Notes under the pieces: model-generated
The model's input: only the letters and a program-made list of their open reading frames with translations
Databases searched by the model: none
What the model was told of the DNA's origin: nothing
Made by a program: the position numbers and the translations under genes
Source of the DNA: Pleomorphovibrio marinus
GTDB lineage: Bacteria; Bacteroidota; Bacteroidia; Cytophagales; Cyclobacteriaceae
Assembly (NCBI RefSeq): GCF_003347495.1
Contig: NZ_QCXY01000001.1
Span: forward strand, 930,001 to 994,000
Length of the DNA stretch: 64,000 nucleotides
Direction: 5' to 3'
In this document: one piece after another, positions 52,380 through 60,923 of the stretch
Layout of the letters: every line of letters starts with the position of its first letter
Numbering within the stretch: the first letter of the stretch is position 1

Positions 52380-53180
52380 ATGAGCGAGAAAAGCTATAAA
52401 GTACCTACCATGGCGGAAAAGGCAAGTGCTGGGGAAGCGCCGGAGGTATTGTTCTGGGTGGGATGTGCAGGCTCTTTTGATGACAGGTACAAGGCCGTTA
52501 CTCAGGCTTTCGTCAAGATTTTAAATGTCATAGGAGTGGATTTTGCTGTCTTGGGTGAGGAAGAAACCTGTACAGGAGATCCTGCAAGAAGGGCGGGAAA
52601 TGAATTTTTATTCCAAATGCAAGCAGCAAGCAACATACAGGTGCTGAATGGCTACCATGTCAAAAATATCGTAACTGCATGTCCCCATTGTTTCAATACC
52701 CTAAAGAATGAGTACCCTGCATTGGGGGGAAACTATAAGGTGGTACATCATTCCCAATTTTTGCAACAACTCATCAATGAGGGCCGTATTGTTTTAAAGG
52801 GAGGAGGAGGTTATAAGGGAAAAAAAATTACCTTTCACGATTCCTGTTTTCTGGGAAGAGCAAACGGGGTATATGAAGCACCTAGAGAAGTGATTAATGC
52901 TTTGGACATGGAACTGGTAGAAATGAAGAGGTGCAAATCCAAAGGGCTTTGTTGCGGTGCTGGAGGGGCCCAGATGTTTAAGGAACCTGAGCAAGGGAAA
53001 AAGGACATTAACATAGAGAGAACGGAAGAGGCCTTAGGAACCGGAGCAAAAACCATAGCGGTGGGATGCCCTTTTTGCCTTACAATGATGACGGACGGTA
53101 TCAAAAACAAGGAAAAGGAACAGGATGTGCAAGTGTTGGATATCGCTGAGCTTATTGCCAAGGATTTAAACCTGTCTTAG
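52380..53180 (+). CDS. CCG-domain Fe-S oxidoreductase (HdrB/GlpC-like)
   Basis: 266 residues with two cysteine-rich CCG domains: WVGCAGSFDDR, EETCTGDPARR and TACPHCFNTL in the first, SCFLGRANGVY, GLCCGAGGAQMF and VGCPFCLTMM in the second. These bind non-cubane 4Fe-4S clusters in HdrB-type subunits. It starts 12 bases after the membrane partner. The electron acceptor or substrate is unknown; lactate- or glycolate-oxidase-like systems use similar subunits, but no flavoprotein is nearby. Confidence 0.87.
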   Translation: MSEKSYKVPTMAEKASAGEAPEVLFWVGCAGSFDDRYKAVTQAFVKILNVIGVDFAVLGEEETCTGDPARRAGNEFLFQMQAASNIQVLNGYHVKNIVTACPHCFNTLKNEYPALGGNYKVVHHSQFLQQLINEGRIVLKGGGGYKGKKITFHDSCFLGRANGVYEAPREVINALDMELVEMKRCKSKGLCCGAGGAQMFKEPEQGKKDINIERTEEALGTGAKTIAVGCPFCLTMMTDGIKNKEKEQDVQVLDIAELIAKDLNLS

Positions 53181-53333
53181 AACTGCTTCAGTCCTTGTGT
53201 TCCCATCTTACTCGGCGGCAACATGATAGGTTTGAAAGAAGAAAAGGTTTATTTTGTACCAAAGTGAAGTCCTTTGTCGTTTAAGAAAGGCAATTGTACC
53301 AATTAATTAAATTGATAACTAGAGTTTAGCATT

Positions 53334-53837
53334 ATGTATATTCCTTATGAGAACATGGTTGATACTTCCAGGGTATGGGTATATTTCGCAAACAGACCTT
53401 TCACAGAGGAAGAAAAAACTTGGATGATCTCTAAGTTGGTGACCTTTTGTAACCAATGGAATACCCATGGAAGCCTAATGCCTACATCCTTTGACATTCA
53501 ACATGACCAGTTCATCCTCCTATCTGTGGACGAATCAAAGATGGGTGCAAGTGGATGCTCAATAGATAGTTCAGTGAGGTTATTAAGGGAAATAGAACAA
53601 CATATCAACGTTGAAATTCTGGATGCTGGCAAGGTGGCTTACTTGCATGAAGACAAAGTCACAGTGACAAAACTTCCTGATGTGAATACAGCCATCCGTC
53701 AGGGGAAGCTTACACCCGACTCCCCTGTTTTCAACCCTAGTGTCAGTAAAAAAAGTGAGCTTGAGAGTAATTGGCTAATACCTGCTAAGGAAAGTTGGCT
53801 AAAAAGATATTTCAACAACCAACAAATTACCCAATAA
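53334..53837 (+). CDS. Conserved Bacteroidota protein of unknown function
   Basis: 167-residue soluble protein. Homologues are often labelled 'ABC transporter ATPase' in databases, as far as I recall, but no Walker A or signature motif is present, so I would not use that name. The N-terminal half (SRVWVYFANRPFTEEEKTWM, FCNQWNTHGSLM, DQFILLSVDESKMGASGCSIDSSVRLLREIE) looks like a compact alpha/beta fold. It lies between the Fe-S pair and the PorE-like gene, with 24 bases before the latter. Confidence 0.65.
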   Translation: MYIPYENMVDTSRVWVYFANRPFTEEEKTWMISKLVTFCNQWNTHGSLMPTSFDIQHDQFILLSVDESKMGASGCSIDSSVRLLREIEQHINVEILDAGKVAYLHEDKVTVTKLPDVNTAIRQGKLTPDSPVFNPSVSKKSELESNWLIPAKESWLKRYFNNQQITQ

Positions 53838-53861
53838 TCCATAAAAGGGAGGATCAAAAAT

Positions 53862-55784
53862 ATGAAGCGTAGCTGCTTTTCAATACTTATTGTTGTTTTC
53901 TTTGCGGCCTGTACAAGTTTGCAGCAAAGGGGACAGAATCAATTCAGTGCCGGTGAATACCAAATGGCAATATCTACCTATTCCCAAGTCCTGGAAAAAG
54001 AACCTGAAAACCCAGAAGCCAACTATTACGTGGCAGAAAGTTACAGGTTGTCGAATCGCGTAGAGAAAGCGGCTCCTTATTATAAGCAATTGCTTGAACA
54101 TGAGGAGACCTTTGAAAACTACTATTATAAAGGCAAAAGCTTAAAAGATCAGGGCAACTATGATGAAGCGAAAGAGGCCTTTATAGCCTCAAAAAAATGG
54201 ACAAATGATGATAAGCTGCATCGGCTCGCCGATAAGGAAATCAACAACCTTCAAGTCCTAGAAGAAATTGAGCCCATCTGGCCGCACCATAAACTCGAGA
54301 ATTATGAACTGCTCAACACTGCCGGTATAGACTATGCTCCAGTAATGAGTGATAACTACCTGTATTTCACCAGCTCTAGGTCAGGAGGTGGAATTTATCC
54401 GGCTACCGGCCAGGGTTATACCCAGATCTACCGTGCCCGGGCGGAAGGAATAAAAGTGGATGTACAAAATGTTCAGCCACTTCCCGAATTCAGAAACGAG
54501 CCAGGGCTTAACCAGGGAGCTATAGCCATAAGCCCTGATGGAAATACCATAGTATATGCAAGGGGCAATACTGCATCAAGAAAAGACTTGCCGGAGGTGA
54601 GCCTTTTCGCTTCCTATTTTAGGGGAGGTGGGTTTACAGAACCCATTTATATGGCAGCGAATGATGAGCCTACCTACTGGAATTCTACTCCTGCCTTCAG
54701 TCCTGATGGCGAGACCTTATATTTTGCCTCTAATAGACCAGGAGGGCATGGAGGAACAGATTTGTACAAGGCCTCCAAGCTGGCCAATGGGGACTTTGGT
54801 AATGTGCAAAACTTGGGACCCGAAATCAACACAGCCGGAAACGAACTTTTCCCAAGACCCCTTTCAAATGGGGAGTTTTATTTTGCCTCAGATGGCCACC
54901 CGGGGTTTGGAAAGCTGGATATTTTTGTTGCCAAGGAAGAAAATGGCAAAACCGTTGTGAAAAACCTCGGGCCAAACATCAATTCGGTAGCAGATGATTT
55001 TGGCATATTTTTCACCGATTACCCTAAGGAAGGATTTATCACCTCCAATAGGGAAGGTGGAAAAGGAGATGACGACATTTATTTCTTTCAGGATTTTACT
55101 CCTAAGCCCAAAGTGTTAAATGTGTTTTTGAATGTTACCACAAAAGGGAAAACCGATGATGGGGATGAAGAGACACTACCCCAAACGAGGGTTGCACTTT
55201 ATGATGAAGATAACCAAACTATTGATGGAAACTTCTCCAATCAAAACGGAAGGTTGAGGTTTCAACTGGAACCGAATCAGTCCTTCACAATGATAGCCTC
55301 GAAGAACGGCTATTTTTCCAAAAGTATACCCTACACGACCGATGGAAAAACCCCATCCCAAGATGAGCTGATCCAGGATGTGACCAACGTGGTATTGGAT
55401 ACCACCATAGTTTTGGAAAAACTGGTGTTGGAACGCGCAATAGTATTAGAGAATATCTACTATGACTTGGATAAAGCGGACATCCGACCCGATGCTGCCG
55501 AGGAGTTGGATAAGCTAGTTCAAATATTAAAGGACAACCCCCAGATTCGGATAGAGCTAAGTTCCCACACCGATGCCCGGGCTTCGGACACCTATAACGA
55601 CCGGCTTTCGCAACGCAGGGCAGAATCTGCTGTGGAATATATCGTATCCCAAGGGATAGATCCTGATAGGATGGAGGCCAAGGGCTATGGAAAGCGACAA
55701 CTTATTATTGAAGATGCACAAACGGAGGAGGAGCATCAAATCAACAGACGTACCGAATTTAAGGTAATAGAAATCACCGACTAA
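53862..55784 (+). CDS. OmpA-family lipoprotein with TPR and PD40 propeller (PorE-like)
   Basis: 640 residues. A lipoprotein signal (VVFFAACTS, Cys near 17) is followed by TPR repeats (about 25-130: AISTYSQVLEKEPENPEANYYVAESY). A WD40/PD40-type propeller covers about 150-400 (AISPDGNTIVYARG, FSPDGETLYFASNRPGGHGG), then a carboxypeptidase-regulatory-like domain (about 420-500). The C-terminal OmpA peptidoglycan-binding domain starts at about 530 (NIYYDLDKADIRPDAAEEL, SSHTDARASDTYNDRLSQRRA). Order and length match PorE of the type IX secretion system, but close relatives are common, so T9SS function is only likely. Confidence 0.78.
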   Translation: MKRSCFSILIVVFFAACTSLQQRGQNQFSAGEYQMAISTYSQVLEKEPENPEANYYVAESYRLSNRVEKAAPYYKQLLEHEETFENYYYKGKSLKDQGNYDEAKEAFIASKKWTNDDKLHRLADKEINNLQVLEEIEPIWPHHKLENYELLNTAGIDYAPVMSDNYLYFTSSRSGGGIYPATGQGYTQIYRARAEGIKVDVQNVQPLPEFRNEPGLNQGAIAISPDGNTIVYARGNTASRKDLPEVSLFASYFRGGGFTEPIYMAANDEPTYWNSTPAFSPDGETLYFASNRPGGHGGTDLYKASKLANGDFGNVQNLGPEINTAGNELFPRPLSNGEFYFASDGHPGFGKLDIFVAKEENGKTVVKNLGPNINSVADDFGIFFTDYPKEGFITSNREGGKGDDDIYFFQDFTPKPKVLNVFLNVTTKGKTDDGDEETLPQTRVALYDEDNQTIDGNFSNQNGRLRFQLEPNQSFTMIASKNGYFSKSIPYTTDGKTPSQDELIQDVTNVVLDTTIVLEKLVLERAIVLENIYYDLDKADIRPDAAEELDKLVQILKDNPQIRIELSSHTDARASDTYNDRLSQRRAESAVEYIVSQGIDPDRMEAKGYGKRQLIIEDAQTEEEHQINRRTEFKVIEITD

Positions 55785-55789
55785 ATACT

Positions 55790-55797
55790 TACCTTTG
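55790..55797 (+). promoter_or_regulatory. Candidate purM promoter -7 box (TACCTTTG)
   Basis: TACCTTTG matches TAnnTTTG 25 bases before the purM ATG, just after the preceding stop. No clear -33 element. Confidence 0.4.
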
Positions 55798-55822
55798 TGG
55801 AAGGACCCACAGGTATGACTTT

Positions 55823-56992
55823 ATGAATGAAAGATATATGCAGCGGGGGGTGAGTGCCTCCAAAGAAGATGTGCATAAGGCAATTTCCAAATTGGATAAA
55901 GGACTATATCCAAAGGCTTTTTGTAAAATTGTGGAGGACATTTTAGGAAATGACCCTTCGTATTGTAATGTAATGCATGCCGATGGTGCCGGCACCAAGT
56001 CTTCACTTGCTTATTTGTATTGGAAGGAAACGGGTGATTTAGATGTTTGGAAAGGAATAGCCCAAGATGCCCTTATCATGAACATCGATGACCTGCTATG
56101 TGTGGGTGCGATCAACAACATATTGGTATCTTCTACCATAGGCAGAAACAAAAATCTCATTCCTGGGGAAGTGATAGCTGCCATCATCAATGGTACGGAA
56201 GAAGTGCTAGAAACCTTAAGGAACAATGGAGTGAATGCCATACTGACTGGAGGGGAAACTGCCGATGTTGGGGATTTGGTAAGAACCCTGATCGTGGACA
56301 GCACAGTTACTTGTAGGATGAAAAGGGAAGAAGTCATCAGTAATGACAAGATTCAAAGTGGGGATGTAATTGTAGGCTTGGCTTCTTTTGGAAAAGCTAA
56401 CTATGAAAACAGATACAACGGGGGAATGGGAAGTAATGGGCTCACCTCTGCCCGCCACGACGTGTTTTCTAAAGTGCTTAAAAGTAAATATCCGGAAAGT
56501 TTTGATCCTCTGGTTCCGGAGGAATTAGTATATAGTGGAAAGTATGGCTTGACAGACCCTGCTCCGGGTACCCCATTGGATATGGGAAGCTTGGTGCTTT
56601 CACCTACCCGAACCTACGCACCTGTTATTGTAGAGGTGCTAAAATACCTTAGGCCTCATGTCCATGGAATTGTGCATTGCAGTGGAGGAGCCCAGACAAA
56701 AGTCCTCCATTTTATTGAGAACTTACATGTAGTTAAAGATAACCTTTTTGATACCCCTCCCTTGTTTTCTATTATTCAGGAAGAAAGCGGAACAGATTGG
56801 AAAGAAATGTACAAGGTTTTTAATATGGGGCACAGAATGGAAGTTTATCTGGAGGAGAAATATGCGGAAGAGGTGATAGACATTGCTGAGTTCCATGGAG
56901 TAGATGCCCAAATAGTAGGAAGGGTGCAGAATGGAGAAGGAAAACAACTCACTATACAGTCACCGCATGGAGTTTTTAATTATTCTGCTTAG
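55823..56992 (+). CDS. purM: Phosphoribosylformylglycinamidine cyclo-ligase (AIR synthetase)
   Basis: Purine biosynthesis enzyme, FGAM to AIR, 389 residues. VMHADGAGTKSSLAY near residue 51 is the glycine-rich ATP/phosphate region, DALIMNIDDLLCVGA near 89 the family signature, and LTGGETADVG near 142 follows. A C-terminal GMHRM-like NMGHRMEVYL near 332 is typical. The protein is slightly longer than E. coli PurM, as in the Bacteroidota form. It is not in a pur operon here. Confidence 0.92.
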   Translation: MNERYMQRGVSASKEDVHKAISKLDKGLYPKAFCKIVEDILGNDPSYCNVMHADGAGTKSSLAYLYWKETGDLDVWKGIAQDALIMNIDDLLCVGAINNILVSSTIGRNKNLIPGEVIAAIINGTEEVLETLRNNGVNAILTGGETADVGDLVRTLIVDSTVTCRMKREEVISNDKIQSGDVIVGLASFGKANYENRYNGGMGSNGLTSARHDVFSKVLKSKYPESFDPLVPEELVYSGKYGLTDPAPGTPLDMGSLVLSPTRTYAPVIVEVLKYLRPHVHGIVHCSGGAQTKVLHFIENLHVVKDNLFDTPPLFSIIQEESGTDWKEMYKVFNMGHRMEVYLEEKYAEEVIDIAEFHGVDAQIVGRVQNGEGKQLTIQSPHGVFNYSA

Positions 56993-57007
56993 AGCCATTT
57001 TCTCATC

Positions 57008-58342
57008 GTGATAAAATTTCTCCGTATTCTTTCCTGGTTTTTGGGAGGATTGTTCCTCATTGCAATGTTCTGTGTAACCACTGTGGATTGGACACCACTG
57101 GAAGAATCGGCCTATTTCAAGGAGACTATGGAAAGGCTGGAAAAAACCAATCTGGAGGGTGCGGATAGTGGATTTTTGCTGGCAGGATGGGCAAAGGTAA
57201 ATTTCACCCCTGCCAGTCCAAAACCGCTTATTCCATACAAACCAAGGGGGGAATATGAATTTGTTGTGGACAGCAGCTATGTGAAGACCTTGTTGATTAG
57301 CAATGAGCAGCACACGGTGGCACTCATAAATTACGAATTGCTATTTGTACATCCATATCTGGCCCAAAAAGTCGAGGAAAGGCTGAAAACTGCCGACTTG
57401 CCAGTAGACCATCTTTACTTCACGAGTACACATACCCATAGAGGAATGGGCGGGTATACTCCTGGAATAGTGGGGAAATTGACCATGGGAGGAAAGGATG
57501 AGATGCTGGTAGATTTCATTGCCCACCAAACCATCGAGAGTGTGAATCGGGCTTTTCAGCATCTGGATACTGTGAATATTTCCTATCGAAAAACACCCGT
57601 TCCGGAACTGGTGGCAAACAGGTTGGTAGCTTCAGACCCTGTCGACCCCTATGTCCGCCAGTTGTACCTTGAAAAGCTGGATGGTGAGACCTGCTTATTT
57701 GTGACCTATAGTGCTCATCCTACTTTACTGGAAAGTGATTTTATGGGCCTATCAGGAGATTATCCCTATTACTTTGCAGAAGCACTCGAAGAAGAGTTGT
57801 CCTTTTGTATTTTTGCGGCAGGTACTGTAGGAAGCCATAGGCCACAAGGTGCTAAAGCTCGAGACACTGCCGCAGTAAGGGAGTATGCAAGAACCCTATA
57901 CCAAAAACTTCACTCCGATCTTTCCCCAGCCGACACTTCATCGGCCACTTCCTTATTTTCAGCTAAGCTGCAGGTAGATTTGAGAAGCCCCCATTTTCGT
58001 ATTTCTGAAAACCTCCGCTTGCGGCCTTGGCTTTTTCATAGCGTTTATGGAGAAAGCCCAGCTTTTATGGACATTTTGCAGATAGGGCCTGTGGTGCTGT
58101 TGTCCAGTAGTGGAGAAGTTTCAGGCGTTTTCTATGAAAACTGGGATAAACATGCAGCGTCTCTCGACCTTACCTTGTTTTTTACCTCTTTTAATGGGGG
58201 ATACATAGGATACATCACCCCGGATAAGTACTACAAGGAAAGGATGTATGAGACTTGGGACATGAATTTCTTTGGCCCTTTTAATGGAGCCTATCAGCAT
58301 GAATTGGTGGTAAAGGCACTTTCAAAAGTAAAACACAATTAA
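57008..58342 (+). CDS. Neutral/alkaline non-lysosomal ceramidase-like protein
   Basis: 444 residues from a GTG at 57008; the next ATG would remove the signal anchor (ILSWFLGGLFLIAMFCVTT). The ceramidase N-terminal fold is indicated by LLAGWAKVNFTPAS near 56, LYFTSTHTHRGMGGY near 138 with the metal-binding histidines, and YSAHPTLLESDF near 237. It is shorter than full ceramidases, lacking the C-terminal Ig-like domain. The substrate may be ceramide or another N-acyl lipid; Bacteroidota do make sphingolipids. It is convergent with the methyltransferase. Confidence 0.78.
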   Translation: MIKFLRILSWFLGGLFLIAMFCVTTVDWTPLEESAYFKETMERLEKTNLEGADSGFLLAGWAKVNFTPASPKPLIPYKPRGEYEFVVDSSYVKTLLISNEQHTVALINYELLFVHPYLAQKVEERLKTADLPVDHLYFTSTHTHRGMGGYTPGIVGKLTMGGKDEMLVDFIAHQTIESVNRAFQHLDTVNISYRKTPVPELVANRLVASDPVDPYVRQLYLEKLDGETCLFVTYSAHPTLLESDFMGLSGDYPYYFAEALEEELSFCIFAAGTVGSHRPQGAKARDTAAVREYARTLYQKLHSDLSPADTSSATSLFSAKLQVDLRSPHFRISENLRLRPWLFHSVYGESPAFMDILQIGPVVLLSSSGEVSGVFYENWDKHAASLDLTLFFTSFNGGYIGYITPDKYYKERMYETWDMNFFGPFNGAYQHELVVKALSKVKHN

Positions 58343-58354
58343 CTTTTAAAGCAA

Positions 58355-58978
58355 TTAAGCTTTCACCAGGCATTTTACCCTGATGAACCCTCCTTGTATT
58401 TGAAACTCCTCTTGCGTTTTCCATCCGTATCTTTCAAAGAAGAAGTCATAGTCAGGCAGATCTTTGCGTGGATGATTGGTTATGCATCTGAATGCGGAAA
58501 TCATGGCTTTTATAAACAAGGATTTTCTTGAATGAGGATAAAAATCGGCAAAAATAAGTTGGGTATTGGGATTAATGGCTTTTTCTAATGCCTTAAAAAA
58601 ATTGTGTATCTGCTGGTCGATAAGCACATCCAAAAGATACTGGCAAATCACTATATCCGCCTTGGAGGCAAAAGGCCAATGGAACCTCTCTTCCCTATAA
58701 AAATGGACCCTATCTTCATCTTTGGAGGAAACGCGTTTCCTGGCCCTTTGCAGCATTTTTTGAGAAGCTTCTGAATATACAAGTTTTCCTGTAAGGCCAT
58801 TCTTGATCAAAATTTCTGGAATAATTGCACCTGTACCTCCACCGATTACCCAAACATCCATGTCTTCCAGAATGTTTTGCAAGAAAAGGTCTTTGCTGCG
58901 GACAAATTCTTTCCCCAATATTACCTTGGACAGTTTCTCATAGATAAAAGCAATTTTATCGTAATTATTGGTGCTCAC
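58355..58978 (-). CDS. Class I SAM-dependent methyltransferase
   Basis: 207 residues. YDKIAFIYEKLSKVILG near residue 6 resembles the UbiE/PhcB-like opening, and VWVIGGGTGAIIPEIL near 43 is the SAM-binding loop. The post-I acidic residue is in YSEASQKML. It ends with LQIFGG-like QIQGGFIRVK. Substrate unknown. Confidence 0.78.
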   Translation of the reverse strand: MSTNNYDKIAFIYEKLSKVILGKEFVRSKDLFLQNILEDMDVWVIGGGTGAIIPEILIKNGLTGKLVYSEASQKMLQRARKRVSSKDEDRVHFYREERFHWPFASKADIVICQYLLDVLIDQQIHNFFKALEKAINPNTQLIFADFYPHSRKSLFIKAMISAFRCITNHPRKDLPDYDFFFERYGWKTQEEFQIQGGFIRVKCLVKA

Positions 58979-59108
58979 ATTCCATGTTATTTAGGCTGCT
59001 ATGCGTTTGTAAGTAGTTCTGAATGGACTTTCCCACTTTGTTCCATAATAAGTATCCATACAAAGAAATTATCGTAATAATCCTAGAGTAGCTCGTGTTT
59101 GTGGATCA

Positions 59109-59321
59109 TTAAATCCACTGCCTACTTTTAAAATACCAAAGCACACCCAGTACGGATAATGCCATTACCCCGATTACTGCAAAATAGGCATATTTGTACT
59201 CAATCAGAGAAAGTACAGTGCTTTCCATTTTCTTCACACCGGTAAAAATCAGCGTTCCCGGAGCTTGCCCCGCCTTGGATTTTCTTTTTGGAACTTTGTT
59301 CTTTTTTCTCAACTGAGCCAT
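59109..59321 (-). pseudogene. corA: corA remnant: in-frame internal deletion of a magnesium transporter
   Basis: A 70-codon open frame whose two halves match opposite ends of CorA. Residues 14-42 (RKSKAGQAPGTLIFTGVKK, then MESTVLSLIEY) resemble the CorA N-terminus (KxGLPPGTLVYTG...). Residues 43-70 (KYAYFAVIGVMALSVLGV and WYFKSRQWI) resemble the last transmembrane helix and tail (WKYGYP...YFKKKKWL). About 280 residues, including the GMN selectivity motif and the first membrane helix, are missing, so it cannot transport Mg2+. The frame and start codon are intact, so a small membrane peptide could still be made. Confidence 0.65.
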
Positions 59322-59504
59322 ACATTGGTATATTAAATACTATTTTGGTAATTTACCTAAAAAGTACTAATTAGAATTTACTGGATTGGTTTGGGTAATA
59401 TCATGGCATGGATACATGTAGCAACGAATATGGCCAATAAAAATTTTTGCTTATCAGGGGCAATGGTAAAGGGTTTTCTGTTTGAGGCACCTAAAGATCA
59501 ATTC

Positions 59505-60284
59505 ATGAATCTAATAGCCAGCAAGCCAATTTTTATCTTTTTGGCTATTTCACTTTCACTATCTGAGTTTACCTTTGCCCAAATTAGCAGTCATCACGGG
59601 GCATGGATAAGGGGGGACACCACTGAAAGAATGCTGACCTTGGTCCTCACTGGCCATGAATATGCAGAAAGTGGGGGCGAAATATTGGAGAATCTGAAAA
59701 AATATCGGGTTAAGGCAGCCTTTTTCTTCACGGGGGATTTTTATAGGAATCCCGACTTCCAACCTTTGATTTACCAGATAAAAGAAGACGGTCATTACCT
59801 TGGAGCACATTCAGACAAGCACTTGCTATATTGCGACTGGGAAGATAGGGACAGCTTGCTGGTAAGCAAGGGCACCTTTCAGCAGGACTTAATGGACAAT
59901 TATCTGGAAATGGAAAAGTTTGGGGTTAGCAAAGAAGATGCGCCCTTTTTTCTTCCCCCATATGAGTGGTATAACGATTCAATAAGTGCATGGACGGCAG
60001 AATTGGGATTGCAGCTGATCAACTTTACACCAGGAACAAAGAGCCATGCGGATTACACCACCCCTGAATTAGAAAACTACATTGGAAGTGGGGCTATTCT
60101 TGAGAGCATCTGGGATTTCGAGGCTAAAAACGGCTTAAATGGATTTATTTTATTGATGCACATTGGTGTTGGCGAAAAAAGGAAAGATAAATTTGCAAGG
60201 AAGCTACCCGAACTCATTGAGGGACTCAGGAAAAGAGGATATTGTTGGATTCCTTTGGAAGAATTATTACAGGAAAAGTATTAA
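59505..60284 (+). CDS. NodB-fold polysaccharide deacetylase-like protein with altered Asp motif
   Basis: About 259 residues from the ATG at 59505, which begins a good signal peptide (FIFLAISLSLSEFTFAQ). The frame runs open to a TTG at 59391, but that stretch lacks family features. NodB-fold elements: LTLVLTGHEYAESGGEIL at the first motif, where the usual catalytic/metal Asp-Asp (TFDDGP) is replaced by Gly-His; AAFFFTGDF; then GAHSDKHLLY, where both metal histidines of the HSxxH motif remain. PPYEWYN and LLMHIGV complete it. Whether it deacetylates or acts on another bond is uncertain. Confidence 0.8.
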   Translation: MNLIASKPIFIFLAISLSLSEFTFAQISSHHGAWIRGDTTERMLTLVLTGHEYAESGGEILENLKKYRVKAAFFFTGDFYRNPDFQPLIYQIKEDGHYLGAHSDKHLLYCDWEDRDSLLVSKGTFQQDLMDNYLEMEKFGVSKEDAPFFLPPYEWYNDSISAWTAELGLQLINFTPGTKSHADYTTPELENYIGSGAILESIWDFEAKNGLNGFILLMHIGVGEKRKDKFARKLPELIEGLRKRGYCWIPLEELLQEKY

Positions 60285-60381
60285 TTGTTTAATTTTTACA
60301 TAATTTTTGAGATCATCCACAACAAAAAAGCTTTTTATTTCGTCAAGTGAATAGTTAATCCAATTTAGCTATCCTGAAATC

Positions 60382-60675
60382 GAGCCTGCCTGGACGGCAG
60401 TCAGGCATGACGCAAGCGACGCACGGAGTTCTAAAAATTGGCATTTACAGAAAGGAAATGACATTGGGTTTCTCGCAGCCCTGCCCTGAGTTTTTTCAGG
60501 GGGGCGCAACGATTCCGCAACGCTCGCAGCGTGGTAGGTTTAAAAATTAGTGTTTAATGAATAAGTTATATGATTTAAAGTACTATGTCAATGATAGGAA
60601 TGATTAAGATTGCGAGATTCCCCCGAAGCGAGTCTGGGGCAGGCTATGTGGCAAATAAAAATCAATTATAATCAC
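60382..60675 (+). repeat. REP-like intergenic repeat block, copy B
   Basis: This gap (60285-60675) carries no gene. It repeats elements of the 38277-38430 block in the same order and orientation relative to the following gene: an ATCGAGCCTG...GGCAGTCAGG...ATGACGC..GCGAC element at 60379-60425, then GATTGCGAGATTC at 60608-60620, then GGGGCAGGCTATGTG at 60636-60650, then a CAATTATAA.CACATG element ending in the start codon at 60676. Between them lies a segment of about 170 bp absent from copy A. Confidence 0.75.
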
Positions 60676-60912
60676 ATGAAAAACATCACTGCATTGCGCA
60701 AAACTATTCAGGTTTTTAGTTCTTATGGGATTTCCTTGACTGGTAAAAGGAAGGCTGCTAATTTTTATAGGGATCTTAGGATGGACAAAATTTTTGTTTC
60801 GGGCTTGATTTTTGAACTGGAGTATGAGCTTAAAAGGGAAATAGCAGATGAAAAAGTGGCAAAAATTCAGACTCCCTCTGAATTAATCAGCACTTTGCTA
60901 AAGGCTTCATAG
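60676..60912 (+). CDS. Acyl-carrier-protein-like protein lacking the phosphopantetheine serine
   Basis: 78 residues from the ATG at 60676; the frame extends upstream into the repeat, which I exclude. Residues about 30-78 align by eye with ACP helices II-IV: FYRDLRMDKIFVSGLIFELE against the ACP pattern F.EDLG.DSL...EL...E, then DEKVAKIQTPSELIS against the DE.A.KI.TV motif. The attachment serine of DSL is replaced by Lys (DKI), so it should not carry a phosphopantetheine arm. It may be a decoy, a regulatory ACP-like protein, or a decayed gene. The MBL-fold gene follows 11 bases later. Confidence 0.65.
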   Translation: MKNITALRKTIQVFSSYGISLTGKRKAANFYRDLRMDKIFVSGLIFELEYELKREIADEKVAKIQTPSELISTLLKAS

Positions 60913-60923
60913 TAAAATCGCAA

